Positions 1 through 7,323 of a DNA stretch of 9,059 nucleotides are shown piece by piece. The position numbers and the translations under genes are program-made. The notes beneath the pieces are model-generated. The model was not told the origin of the DNA. It saw only the letters and a list, made by a program, of their open reading frames with translations, and made no database searches. Positions within the stretch are counted from its first letter, which is position 1. Every line of letters begins with the position of its first letter. This stretch comes from Bacteroidales bacterium (lineage in GTDB: Bacteria; Bacteroidota; Bacteroidia; Bacteroidales; UBA1402): assembly GCA_023230125.1 (NCBI GenBank), contig JALNXZ010000048.1, positions 1 through 9,059 of the forward strand. The letters run 5' to 3'.

Positions 1-1
1 G

Positions 2-1111
2 AAAAATATTCCTCTTTCCATTAAGGAAATACAGCCGAATCTTCTGCTTAGCGTACCGGCACTTGCGAAAACTTTCAAGGGAAATATTGAAAAAGGCGTT
101 CGGGAAAAAGGTCCGATGGTTGAAAAGCTTTTCCGTTTAGGATTGAAAGTAGCTATTGCTTACAATAAGGAAGGCTATAACCAAGGAACAAAAAGCACGT
201 TTGTGCTGAAACCTTTGGTCAAGTTTTTCGACCATGTCGTTTTTTCCAAATTACGGGGAGCTATGGGTGGTAAGCTTGACTTCTTTGTCGGGGGAGGCGC
301 ATTGCTTGACATCGATATGCAAAAATTCTGGTATGCCATTGGTATCCCAATGTTTCAAGGTTATGGCTTGTCCGAGGCTACTCCTGTGATTTCGGCCAAT
401 GGTTTGAAAAAACATAAGCTTGGATCTTCAGGTTTTCTTGTGAAGAACCTGGAAATGAGCATTCGTGATGAAAAGGGAAACATTCTTCCTGTAGGTCAAA
501 AAGGAGAGATGGTCATTAAAGGAGAAAATGTGATGGCTGGCTACTGGAAGAATCCTGAATCGACAGCCATGACCATCAAGGATGGCTGGTTATATACTGG
601 GGATCTTGGAGCCATGGATAAAGATGGTTTCCTATATGTATATGGCCGTTTTAAGAGCTTACTTATAGCCAGTGATGGTGAAAAATATAGCCCGGAGGGG
701 ATAGAAGAGTCCATGGTGACACTTTCACCATATATCGACCAGATTATGTTGTACAACAACCAAAGCCCATATACTGTAGCGTTGGTCGTTCCTGCTAAGG
801 ATGCATTGAAACGGATAATTTCCAATTATGATACCTCCGAAGGGAAAAAAATGGCCATTGAACTGATTCAAAAATCGGTCAACGCATTCAGAAAGAATGG
901 TGCTTATGAAGGAATGTTTCCGGAGCGCTGGATACCTGCTGCATTTGCCATCCTTCCTGAAGGTTTTACGGAACAGAACCAGATGATGAACAGCACGATG
1001 AAAATGGTACGTGGTAAGATTGAGAAACATTATGCCAAAAGATTGGATCAACTGATGACAGCAGAAGGCAAAAATCCTTTTAATGAAAAAAATATTGACG
1101 CTTTAAAATAA
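2..1111 (+). CDS. Long-chain acyl-CoA synthetase (AMP-forming), 5'-truncated by window edge
   Basis: This is the C-terminal 369 residues of an ANL-superfamily adenylating enzyme that activates fatty acids to acyl-CoA through an acyl-AMP intermediate. The reading frame is open from base 2, so the ATG at 116 is internal: the 38 codons before it (KNIPLSIKEIQP...) match the next gene. All 369 residues align without an obvious gap to residues 261-629 of the downstream paralogue, so about 260 N-terminal residues, including the ATP-binding P-loop, lie outside the window. Visible motifs are YGLSEATP (near 362-385), GYWKNPE, the TGD that contacts the ribose (596-604), GRFKSLL with SDGEKYSPEGIEE, and the C-terminal TMK whose lysine (1001-1003) matches the catalytic A10 lysine. 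TAA ends the gene 60 bp before the paralogue, suggesting co-transcription. Family assignment is firm; chain-length specificity cannot be read. Confidence 0.93.
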   Translation, partial: KNIPLSIKEIQPNLLLSVPALAKTFKGNIEKGVREKGPMVEKLFRLGLKVAIAYNKEGYNQGTKSTFVLKPLVKFFDHVVFSKLRGAMGGKLDFFVGGGALLDIDMQKFWYAIGIPMFQGYGLSEATPVISANGLKKHKLGSSGFLVKNLEMSIRDEKGNILPVGQKGEMVIKGENVMAGYWKNPESTAMTIKDGWLYTGDLGAMDKDGFLYVYGRFKSLLIASDGEKYSPEGIEESMVTLSPYIDQIMLYNNQSPYTVALVVPAKDALKRIISNYDTSEGKKMAIELIQKSVNAFRKNGAYEGMFPERWIPAAFAILPEGFTEQNQMMNSTMKMVRGKIEKHYAKRLDQLMTAEGKNPFNEKNIDALK

Positions 1112-1123
1112 TATTAATTAATA

Positions 1124-1154
1124 AAACAAATCCGGAATATATACGGGCTTGTTT
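1124..1154 (+). repeat. Imperfect inverted repeat between the tandem synthetase genes
   Basis: The arms AAACAAaTCCG (1124-1134) and CGGGcTTGTTT (1144-1154) can pair with 6 + 4 base pairs around one mismatch (the four include a G-T wobble), closing a 9-base AT-rich loop. No T run follows, so it is a poor intrinsic terminator. It could be an mRNA processing or stabilising hairpin that sets unequal expression of the two synthetases, or it could be chance. Confidence 0.35.
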
Positions 1155-1171
1155 CAAGATGACCATATAAA

Positions 1172-3061
1172 ATGAAGAAGACCATTATCGATCTTTTTGA
1201 CGAAACAGTCAATCACTATTCCGAGAGACCTTTTCTTTTTGAACGTGGGGAAAAGGAATTTCAGTCCATCACATATAAGGATACTCATGATTTAGTTTAC
1301 CAGCTTGGAGGTGGTATCATGTCTCTCGGTCTTAAAAAGGGTGAACGTATGTCCTTGCTCATGGAAGCATGCAACAACTGGATTATCAGCGAAATGGCCA
1401 TATTGTATGCCGGAGGCACAAACGTACCAATTTCCATCAAATTGGTTGAAGCAACTGATTTAGTGTTTCGCCTCAATCATTCAGAAGCCCGCTTTGTATT
1501 GACATCAAAAACGCAGTTGGAAAAGATTAGAGTTATTAGGGACAGACTCGAAACTGTTGAAAAAGTCATTGTATTGGGCGTAAAACCTGAAGATCTTCAG
1601 GATGGAGAAATGACCTTTGACGAATTATATGCCATTGGAAATCGTTATAATATAAATAACCCCGGAGCAATCAAATCCATGTCTCTAAGTGTTCAAAACG
1701 ATGATTTAGCCAACATATCCTATACTTCAGGTACTACGGCCGATCCCAAAGGTGTCATGCTCACTCATCGTAATTTTACAGCCAACGTGGAGCAATGCTT
1801 ATCCGTTGTTGCTATTCCGGAATTTGCCAGAACGCTGATCATTTTGCCTCTGGATCACTGTTTTGCCCATGTCACTGCCTTATATACTTTTATGGCTCAA
1901 GGTGGTAGTATTGCAACAGTACCGGTTGGCAAGAACTTTGTCGAATCGATCAAGAACATACCAAGATCGATGAACGAATTTCAGCCTGAGATTATCATGA
2001 CAGTTCCGGCTCTAGCCAAAACTTTTAGAAATAACGTAGAAAAAAATGTTCGTGAGAAAGGTAAATTATCCGTATTGGTTTTCAACCTTGCGATGAAGTT
2101 GACCATCGCTTACAACAAGGATGGTTATAACAAAGGTACAAAAGGGACCTGGATACTCAAACCACTGGTTATCCTCATCAATAAGAAACTCTTCTCCAAG
2201 ATGCGTTCAGCCATGGGTGGCAAGCTTAAAATCTTCGTTGATGGAGGCGCCTATCTGGATATTGACATGCAGAAATTCTGGTATGCCGCCGGTATCCCTA
2301 TGCTACAGGGTTATGGACTGTCAGAAGCAACTCCGGTCATTTCTTGCAACAAGATTGATTTCCATAAGCTTGGAACATCCGGCCAGATTGTAAAAGGTTT
2401 GGATGTGACCATTCGAGATGAAAAAGACCATATTCTTCCTGTAGGTCAAAAGGGGGAGATTGTCGTGAAAGGTGAAAATGTGATGGCCGGCTATTGGAAA
2501 AATCCGGAAGCTACTGCCGCAACCGTTAAGGATGGTTGGTTACACACCGGTGATCTTGGTTGTATGGATGAAATGGGATTTCTCTATGTGTTCGGCCGTT
2601 CCAAGAGTCTGCTGATTGGCAACGATGGCGAGAAATACAGCCCGGAAGGGATAGAAGAATCCATCACGACACTTTCTCCATCTATCAATCAAATTATGCT
2701 ATATAATAACCAAAGCCATTATACGGTGGCTCTGATTTACCCGGACATGGATGCCTTGAGACGAACCATTTACAATTTTGATACACCTGAGGGCAAGAAG
2801 GAGGCCATTAGACTGATTCTACAATCAATCAATCAATTCCGAAAAGGAGGAAAATATGAATCCATGTTTCCGGAACGTTGGTTACCATCCGCTTTTGCTC
2901 TTCTATCTGAAGGGTTCAATGAAAATAACCAGTTAATGAACAGCACAATGAAAATCATGCGTTCGAGAATTGAAAAAATGTATGAAATCAAACTTCAATA
3001 TATGTTTACTCCGGAAGGTAAGAAACCATATAATGAGGAAAACTTCAAGGCTTTGAATTAG
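1172..3061 (+). CDS. Long-chain acyl-CoA synthetase (AMP-forming, FadD/LACS type)
   Basis: This is a complete 629-residue AMP-binding enzyme, the usual length for bacterial long-chain fatty-acid:CoA ligases. It is expected to be cytosolic or loosely membrane-associated and to make acyl-CoA, AMP and PPi from fatty acid, ATP and CoA. Motifs in order are the P-loop YTSGTTADPKGV (184-195), GYGLSEATP (380-388), GYWKNPEAT, TGD (459-461), GRSK (475-478) with GNDGEKYSPEGIEE, and NSTMKIMR, whose Lys594 is the likely catalytic A10 lysine. The P-loop has Ala where many relatives have Gly (TTG), otherwise intact. ATG at 1172 gives a normal start (MKKTIIDLFDETVNHYSERPF) and there is no Shine-Dalgarno, as expected in Bacteroidota. 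It lies 60 bp behind a close paralogue and probably shares its promoter, outside the window. Substrate preference is unknown. Confidence 0.95.
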   Translation: MKKTIIDLFDETVNHYSERPFLFERGEKEFQSITYKDTHDLVYQLGGGIMSLGLKKGERMSLLMEACNNWIISEMAILYAGGTNVPISIKLVEATDLVFRLNHSEARFVLTSKTQLEKIRVIRDRLETVEKVIVLGVKPEDLQDGEMTFDELYAIGNRYNINNPGAIKSMSLSVQNDDLANISYTSGTTADPKGVMLTHRNFTANVEQCLSVVAIPEFARTLIILPLDHCFAHVTALYTFMAQGGSIATVPVGKNFVESIKNIPRSMNEFQPEIIMTVPALAKTFRNNVEKNVREKGKLSVLVFNLAMKLTIAYNKDGYNKGTKGTWILKPLVILINKKLFSKMRSAMGGKLKIFVDGGAYLDIDMQKFWYAAGIPMLQGYGLSEATPVISCNKIDFHKLGTSGQIVKGLDVTIRDEKDHILPVGQKGEIVVKGENVMAGYWKNPEATAATVKDGWLHTGDLGCMDEMGFLYVFGRSKSLLIGNDGEKYSPEGIEESITTLSPSINQIMLYNNQSHYTVALIYPDMDALRRTIYNFDTPEGKKEAIRLILQSINQFRKGGKYESMFPERWLPSAFALLSEGFNENNQLMNSTMKIMRSRIEKMYEIKLQYMFTPEGKKPYNEENFKALN

Positions 3062-3226
3062 AATCCTCATTCACTTTTCTTGTTAAATAATCTCCCAATT
3101 AAACCCTTATGAAACGAGCCCAGAATCTTTCGCTCATACAAGTGAATTATTTGGGGAATTCCATATGACTTTAAATAAAAAATGATTATCATATGAAAAG
3201 TGGAATATTTGAGATAGTTATCCTAT

Positions 3227-3280
3227 AAATAAAATGAGTGCCCCCCCGATAAATCAGTAGGGAGGGCACTCATTTTATTT
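3227..3280. terminator. Strong, probably bidirectional intrinsic terminator
   Basis: A perfect 17-bp stem (3227-3243 with 3264-3280) is extended, after one mismatch, by CCC/GGG (3245-3247 with 3260-3262) around a 12-base loop. The outer stem is A-rich on the left arm and T-rich on the right (ATTTTATTT), and reads the same way on the other strand, so a U-rich tail follows the GC core in both directions. It lies 166 bp past the second synthetase and 14 bp past the stop of the converging GH109 gene, so it suits both. The left arm contains a run of seven C. Confidence 0.85.
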
Positions 3281-3294
3281 TGATTTACAACGTC

Positions 3295-4677
3295 TTATTT
3301 GGCAAAAGTCAAACCATTCAGCTTATTCCATCCTCCACGTGTGAAATCTGGAATTTCTACAGGCATGGAATTATTATCAAGTGATATTTCTGACAAAGGT
3401 ATCAGGCAACACCATTCAGCCAAGTCATAAACATCCATGTCTAATGGCAGACCTTTCTGAAGACAATGGATCAAACGATAATTCAAAATGAAATCCATAC
3501 CGCCATGGCCACCAACTTCCTTGGCCAAATCTTCGATATCGATAGCAATGGGGTTTTTGTATTTATTCATCAAGTCTTCTTTTACCTTTTCGGGCATAAA
3601 GTTATGAGCACTGAAATCTTCAATACTTTTTGGAGCGACATCCCCACCAATATCTTTTTTATCTATGGCCAATCCTTCTACTGGATATTTATTGGCAAAT
3701 CCCTTGGTGCCGGTGAGTTGATACATGCGGCTATAGGGACGGGGAGATGCGATGTTGTGTTCAATCAGGATGGATTTCTGTTTCTCCGTATAAATCATGG
3801 TCATGGTCTGTTCTCCATTTCTGAAGTCTTTGGCATCTTCTCCTGTCTTATCTTTGATGTAAGCAGGATTGCTGATGGGTCTGGTATCCATGGAAACCAG
3901 ATAATTCAACTTATCTCCACGATGAATGTTCATAGCCTGACAAATTGGTCCTAAGCCATGGGTCGGGTAAACATCGCCACGATGTTTGCGGTTAAAATCC
4001 AACCTCCAATTGTTCCAATATTTAGGCCAATAAGATTGAAGGCAATGGATATAAGCACCTTCCCCGTGGAAGACTTCACCCAGCAAACCTTGCTGTACCA
4101 TGTTCAGAGTGGTTAGTTCAAAGAAATCATAGACACAGTTTTCAAGCATCATACAGTGCTTCCTGGTCTGTTCCGAGGTATTGATCAACGCCCAGATTTC
4201 ATCCAAACTCGTGGCTGAAGGGACTTCGATAGCGACATGTTTGCCGTCTTTCATGGCCTGAACACCAATGGTGGCATGGTGTAACCAATCGGTTGCCACA
4301 TAGATCAGGTCTACATCTTTAAGAGCTGTCACTTTGCGCCAGACAGTAGTGTCTCCGTAAAATTCTTTGGCTTTTGGAAAACCTCTTTTCACCAACATTT
4401 CGTTGACCTTTTTTGTGTTTGCTTCCAAAACATCGCAAAGAGCGACAATCTCAACACCGGGAATATACGTCATCGCTTCTACAGCTCCGGGCCCACGCAT
4501 ACCTAAACCTATGAATGCCACACGGACGGTTGGAATTGGTTCGCAAGCCAGAGCCAATACATCCTGTTGACCTTCAGGACGAACCGGTACCGACGTCTTA
4601 ATCATTTGAGCGGAAGCATTTACTTCTGCAAACATAAAGCACCCGATTAAGATCGTTGTAATTAAATTTTTATTCAT
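3295..4677 (-). CDS. Exported GH109-like protein (Gfo/Idh/MocA fold; alpha-N-acetylgalactosaminidase family)
   Basis: This 460-residue protein has an NAD-binding Rossmann half followed by a Gfo/Idh/MocA C-terminal domain. Characterised GH109 enzymes use tightly bound NAD+ to cleave alpha-N-acetylgalactosamine by a transient oxidation and elimination route. Visible are a signal peptide ending near NASAQ (about residue 24), the dinucleotide motif GLGMRG (57-62), CDV (81-83), ATDWLHH (128-134), EVPS (151-154), MLENCVYDFFE (177-187), EGAYIH (206-211) and YPTHGLGP (237-244), all typical of GH109. Length fits the family (about 430-470). A LIGC at 10-13 resembles a lipobox but sits very early, so Sec/SpI export is preferred. 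The gene starts 48 bp after the TlpA-like gene with no promoter-like octamer between, so the two are probably an operon. Actual sugar specificity is not proven; other Gfo/Idh/MocA activities remain possible. Confidence 0.9.
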   Translation of the reverse strand: MNKNLITTILIGCFMFAEVNASAQMIKTSVPVRPEGQQDVLALACEPIPTVRVAFIGLGMRGPGAVEAMTYIPGVEIVALCDVLEANTKKVNEMLVKRGFPKAKEFYGDTTVWRKVTALKDVDLIYVATDWLHHATIGVQAMKDGKHVAIEVPSATSLDEIWALINTSEQTRKHCMMLENCVYDFFELTTLNMVQQGLLGEVFHGEGAYIHCLQSYWPKYWNNWRLDFNRKHRGDVYPTHGLGPICQAMNIHRGDKLNYLVSMDTRPISNPAYIKDKTGEDAKDFRNGEQTMTMIYTEKQKSILIEHNIASPRPYSRMYQLTGTKGFANKYPVEGLAIDKKDIGGDVAPKSIEDFSAHNFMPEKVKEDLMNKYKNPIAIDIEDLAKEVGGHGGMDFILNYRLIHCLQKGLPLDMDVYDLAEWCCLIPLSEISLDNNSMPVEIPDFTRGGWNKLNGLTFAK

Positions 4678-4725
4678 AACTGGTAGTCAATTAAGTGGTT
4701 AAATCTGTAAAGTTGTTTTATTATT

Positions 4726-5721
4726 TTATTTTCCGCTATTTTCATAAATCTCTGCCAACTTCTTCACCAAATCTTCACCACGAAGATTTCTGGCAGCAAT
4801 TTTACCCGATGGATCTATTAACACATTTGAAGGGATTTTGCTGACATTGTAAAGCTTGGCTGGAGCACTATCCCAAAAGTTAAGGTCAGAGACGTTAACC
4901 CATGTCAAACTATCTTTAGCTATGGCATTTATCCAAGCCTCCTTGTTCCTGTCCAACGAAACGCCAAAAATTGAGAAACCCTGAGACTTGTATTTATTAT
5001 AAGCTTTCAAAACATTGGGATTTTCTTTTCTGCAAGGTCCGCACCAAGAAGCCCAAAAATCAAGCAGGAGATAATTTCCAAAATGGTCTGACAGTTTGAT
5101 GTTTTTCCCATCAGGTGTATCACAGATAAAATCAGGGGCTGGATTTCCTACATCCACATTTTTTTTGATGACTGCAGCATCTTTCAATATCTTGATATAT
5201 GAAAGATCATTCAAAGATGTTTCAAATAAAGCCAGATTGGCTTCAATCTCCGAGCCTGACATATCCGTAGCAAACTCACGGTATAAGATATAGGCAGCAA
5301 CCGGGGAAGCAGGATTGGCTTTAATCAAAGAGTCAATTTTCAATCCTTTCTTATTATGATATTGCACATAAAGGTCGTTGGCTGCTGAGCCTGTAATCTT
5401 TGCTGAATTTTTGTCATTCGTATCAATTTCTACTAATATCCGACTGTTTTCCAAAAAAATGTAGTATGGATATGCATCATCTCTTTTCAGACTTAATCCA
5501 TACATGTCTGGATGTTGAACACTTCCATTAAAAATGAACTCACCATTAACTATCTCTGTAGAGTCGATGTTATAGAACGTTCTGTTGTGTAACCCTTTAA
5601 GGTATACAGTCTCGCCATCCACATTGATTTTACCGTGGATTCTATAATACGGTAGTTGGGTGAAGGATAGAAAGCCTAATGTGGCTATCACCAATAGTAA
5701 AGTTTTGTAGGTTGATTTCAT
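4726..5721 (-). CDS. Periplasmic TlpA-like thioredoxin protein with N-terminal DUF4369
   Basis: This 331-residue protein is a Bacteroidota-type thiol:disulfide oxidoreductase. A hydrophobic N-terminus (about 4-21, signal peptide or anchor, no lipobox Cys) is followed by a beta-rich DUF4369-like region (about 27-110), a short linker, and a TlpA/AhpC-TSA domain (about 191-328). The domain has the active site WCGPC (Cys227, Cys230), the preceding FWASWC, and the cis-proline loop KIPSNVLID (Pro297). It probably keeps envelope proteins reduced or helps cytochrome maturation, but the partner is unknown. The frame stays open upstream to an ATG at 5787, adding 22 residues. I chose the ATG at 5721 because it places a normal signal sequence at the start and because a TAnnTTTG promoter element lies at 5746-5753, inside the longer version. 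It is the first gene of a probable operon with the downstream GH109 gene. Confidence 0.9.
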   Translation of the reverse strand: MKSTYKTLLLVIATLGFLSFTQLPYYRIHGKINVDGETVYLKGLHNRTFYNIDSTEIVNGEFIFNGSVQHPDMYGLSLKRDDAYPYYIFLENSRILVEIDTNDKNSAKITGSAANDLYVQYHNKKGLKIDSLIKANPASPVAAYILYREFATDMSGSEIEANLALFETSLNDLSYIKILKDAAVIKKNVDVGNPAPDFICDTPDGKNIKLSDHFGNYLLLDFWASWCGPCRKENPNVLKAYNKYKSQGFSIFGVSLDRNKEAWINAIAKDSLTWVNVSDLNFWDSAPAKLYNVSKIPSNVLIDPSGKIAARNLRGEDLVKKLAEIYENSGK

Positions 5722-5745
5722 GCTTGAGGTATATAATAATTTATA

Positions 5746-5753
5746 CAAATATA
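5746..5753 (-). promoter_or_regulatory. Bacteroidota -7 element for the tlpA-like/GH109 unit
   Basis: On the minus strand this reads TATATTTG, a perfect match to the Bacteroidota -7 consensus TAnnTTTG. Transcription would begin near 5739, giving an 18-nt leader before the ATG at 5721. I found no good TTTG -33 box at the usual 19-21 bp spacing, so strength is uncertain. Confidence 0.5.
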
Positions 5754-5833
5754 ACACTGTTGTCAGAAAAAAATGGTTTTTCATCAAAAAAATATAATTC
5801 TGTAGCCATCACTTTATTTTTTATGAAAAAGTT

Positions 5834-5849
5834 TAATTTTGTACATTTG
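5834..5849 (+). promoter_or_regulatory. Two abutting -7 octamers upstream of the second GH109 gene
   Basis: TAATTTTG (5834-5841) is followed immediately by TACATTTG (5842-5849); both match TAnnTTTG. A TTTT at 5819-5822 lies 19 bp before the second octamer as a near-consensus -33 box. A start near 5856 would give a leader of about 75 nt to the ATG at 5932. ACATTT occurs at 5843 and again at 5859, flanking GTGATTAAGC, which may be an operator or chance. Confidence 0.5.
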
Positions 5850-5931
5850 TGATTAAGCACATTTATAACATTGCAAATATCAAAGGTTATTCAATGAAAA
5901 TCAGGCTTAAAAAAATGAATTAATCTTAATT

Positions 5932-7227
5932 ATGTTGAAAATAAAACAAGAGCCTCGTCCAAAAGGACAAAAAAGCGTATTGGGCCTTACCTGTAAACCT
6001 ATAGAAAACATTCGTGTGGGAATTATCGGATTGGGAGCAAGAGGCTATCGGGCGTTAAATCGACTCATACGCATAGAAGGTGTAGAAATTGGGGCTCTAT
6101 GCGATATGACACCTAAGAATATTGAAAACGCTCAGAATATATTACGAAAAAACCTTCTTGTTGCTGCTTCAAGTTATATAGGAGAAAATGCCTGGATGCA
6201 ATTGTGCGACCGAAATGATATTGACCTGGTCTATATCTGCACTGATTGGCAAAGTCATACCCAGATTGCAGTTTATGCCATGGAGCACGACAAACACGCA
6301 AGTATTGAGGTCCCTGCAGCAATGACGATAGAACAATGCTGGCAATTGGTTGACACTGCAGAAAGAAAACAACGGCATTGCATCATGTTAGAAAACTGCT
6401 GTTATGACTTTTTCGAATTGGCTACGCTAAATATGGCTCAGCAAGGTCTTTTTGGTGAAATCATGCATACTGAAGGTGCCTATATCCATGATCTTAGGGA
6501 AAAAAATTTTACCAGAAACCTGAAAAGTGGATTTTATGACAATTGGCAACGGAAATTCATTACCAACCATACTGGAAATCCATACCCAACTCATGGACTT
6601 GGCCCAATTTGTCAAATAATGAATATACATCGTGGTGATAAGATGAATTATTTGGTATCTGTCTCAACCAAACAAGCTGGTCTGACACAATATGCCATAG
6701 AAAAATTTGGAGAAAAATCGTCGGAGGCCATGCAAAAGTATAATCAAGGTGACATGAATACCACCATCATCAAAACAGAAAAGGGCAAGACAATGATGAT
6801 TCAGCATGATATAACAAGTCCACGGCCATATAGCCGAATCCATCTGATCAGTGGGACAAAAGGCTTTGCTCAGAAATATCCGAAAGTTCAAATTGCTTTG
6901 AGTCCGAACGCAAATAAGCCTTTGAAACAAAAAGAACTCAAATCCATGTTGATGGAATATGAGCATCCTTTAGTTAAAATGCTGGGCAAAAGTGCGGTAG
7001 CCATTTGCAAAGAAAGGGCCATGGACTATATGATGGATTCACGCCTCATTTATTGTCTGAGAAACGGACTACCTCTTGATCAGGATGTCTACGATGCCGC
7101 TGAATGGTCCTCTATTGTTGCCTTGAGTCAAATATCCGTTCTAAACAATGGTGAACCTGTTGAAATACCTGACTTTACGCGTGGGTTATGGAATGAATTG
7201 AAGGAACTTACATTTTTCACCCTTTGA
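5932..7227 (+). CDS. GH109-like protein without signal peptide (Gfo/Idh/MocA fold)
   Basis: This 431-residue protein is a paralogue of the minus-strand GH109 protein. It keeps the Rossmann motif GLGARG (33-38), CDM (57-59), CTDWQSH (103-109), EVPA (126-129), MLENCCYDFFE (152-162), EGAYIH (181-186), YPTHGLGP (218-225), and the same C-terminus (PVEIPDFTRG...W). It begins directly with MLKIKQEPRPKGQ, so no export signal is present. The frame is closed by TAA at 5908-5910 and no other ATG lies between, so a longer start is excluded. Predicted location is therefore cytoplasmic, or exported by a route I cannot see. As in the family, NAD+-dependent alpha-N-acetylgalactosaminidase activity is the best guess; a cytoplasmic sugar oxidoreductase is the main alternative. 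It is transcribed divergently from the tlpA-like/GH109 unit across a shared 210-bp region. A 9-codon ORF (5894-5923) lies in its leader. Confidence 0.88.
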   Translation: MLKIKQEPRPKGQKSVLGLTCKPIENIRVGIIGLGARGYRALNRLIRIEGVEIGALCDMTPKNIENAQNILRKNLLVAASSYIGENAWMQLCDRNDIDLVYICTDWQSHTQIAVYAMEHDKHASIEVPAAMTIEQCWQLVDTAERKQRHCIMLENCCYDFFELATLNMAQQGLFGEIMHTEGAYIHDLREKNFTRNLKSGFYDNWQRKFITNHTGNPYPTHGLGPICQIMNIHRGDKMNYLVSVSTKQAGLTQYAIEKFGEKSSEAMQKYNQGDMNTTIIKTEKGKTMMIQHDITSPRPYSRIHLISGTKGFAQKYPKVQIALSPNANKPLKQKELKSMLMEYEHPLVKMLGKSAVAICKERAMDYMMDSRLIYCLRNGLPLDQDVYDAAEWSSIVALSQISVLNNGEPVEIPDFTRGLWNELKELTFFTL

Positions 7228-7323
7228 CAGGAGTATGATTTGATGCATTATAAATGACTTAAGTGACTATATATCAAAAATATCAGCATATATATCCATT
7301 TTACAATTTCTTGAAAAGTATGA

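Noticed and set aside
116..1111. Treating the ATG at 116 as the true start of a 331-residue protein
   Set aside because: The frame is open to base 2 and the preceding codons match the paralogue residue for residue in register, so the gene continues beyond the window.
2121..2393. 90-codon open frame within the second acyl-CoA synthetase
   Set aside because: It is an out-of-frame shadow covering the conserved adenylation core; its translation resembles no known family.
3109..3168. 19-residue ORF after the second synthetase gene
   Set aside because: Too short, with no promoter-like element or recognisable motif; chance is the simpler explanation.
3466..3954. 162-codon open frame on the plus strand, antisense to the first GH109 gene
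   Set aside because: It lies wholly within a well-supported gene on the other strand, and its product shows no recognisable domain or its own promoter.
4630..4677. LIGC at residues 10-13 of the exported GH109 protein as a lipobox
   Set aside because: The hydrophobic stretch before it is very short and a better signal-peptidase I site (NASA/Q) follows; the alternative cannot be fully excluded.
5722..5787. Longer start for the TlpA-like gene at 5787
   Set aside because: It adds 22 residues before an ordinary signal sequence and would place the promoter-like octamer (5746-5753) inside the coding region.
5894..5923. 9-codon ORF MKIRLKKMN upstream of the second GH109 gene, possibly a broken signal peptide
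   Set aside because: It is basic but has no hydrophobic core, and is in another frame; nothing shows that it was ever joined to the gene. Kept only as a leader feature.
7228..7323. Terminator or missing N-terminal half of the SAD protein in the gap after the second GH109 gene
   Set aside because: No GC-rich hairpin with a T run and no HxxxH-coding stretch was found; only AT-rich sequence with weak, short inverted repeats such as ACTTAAGT.
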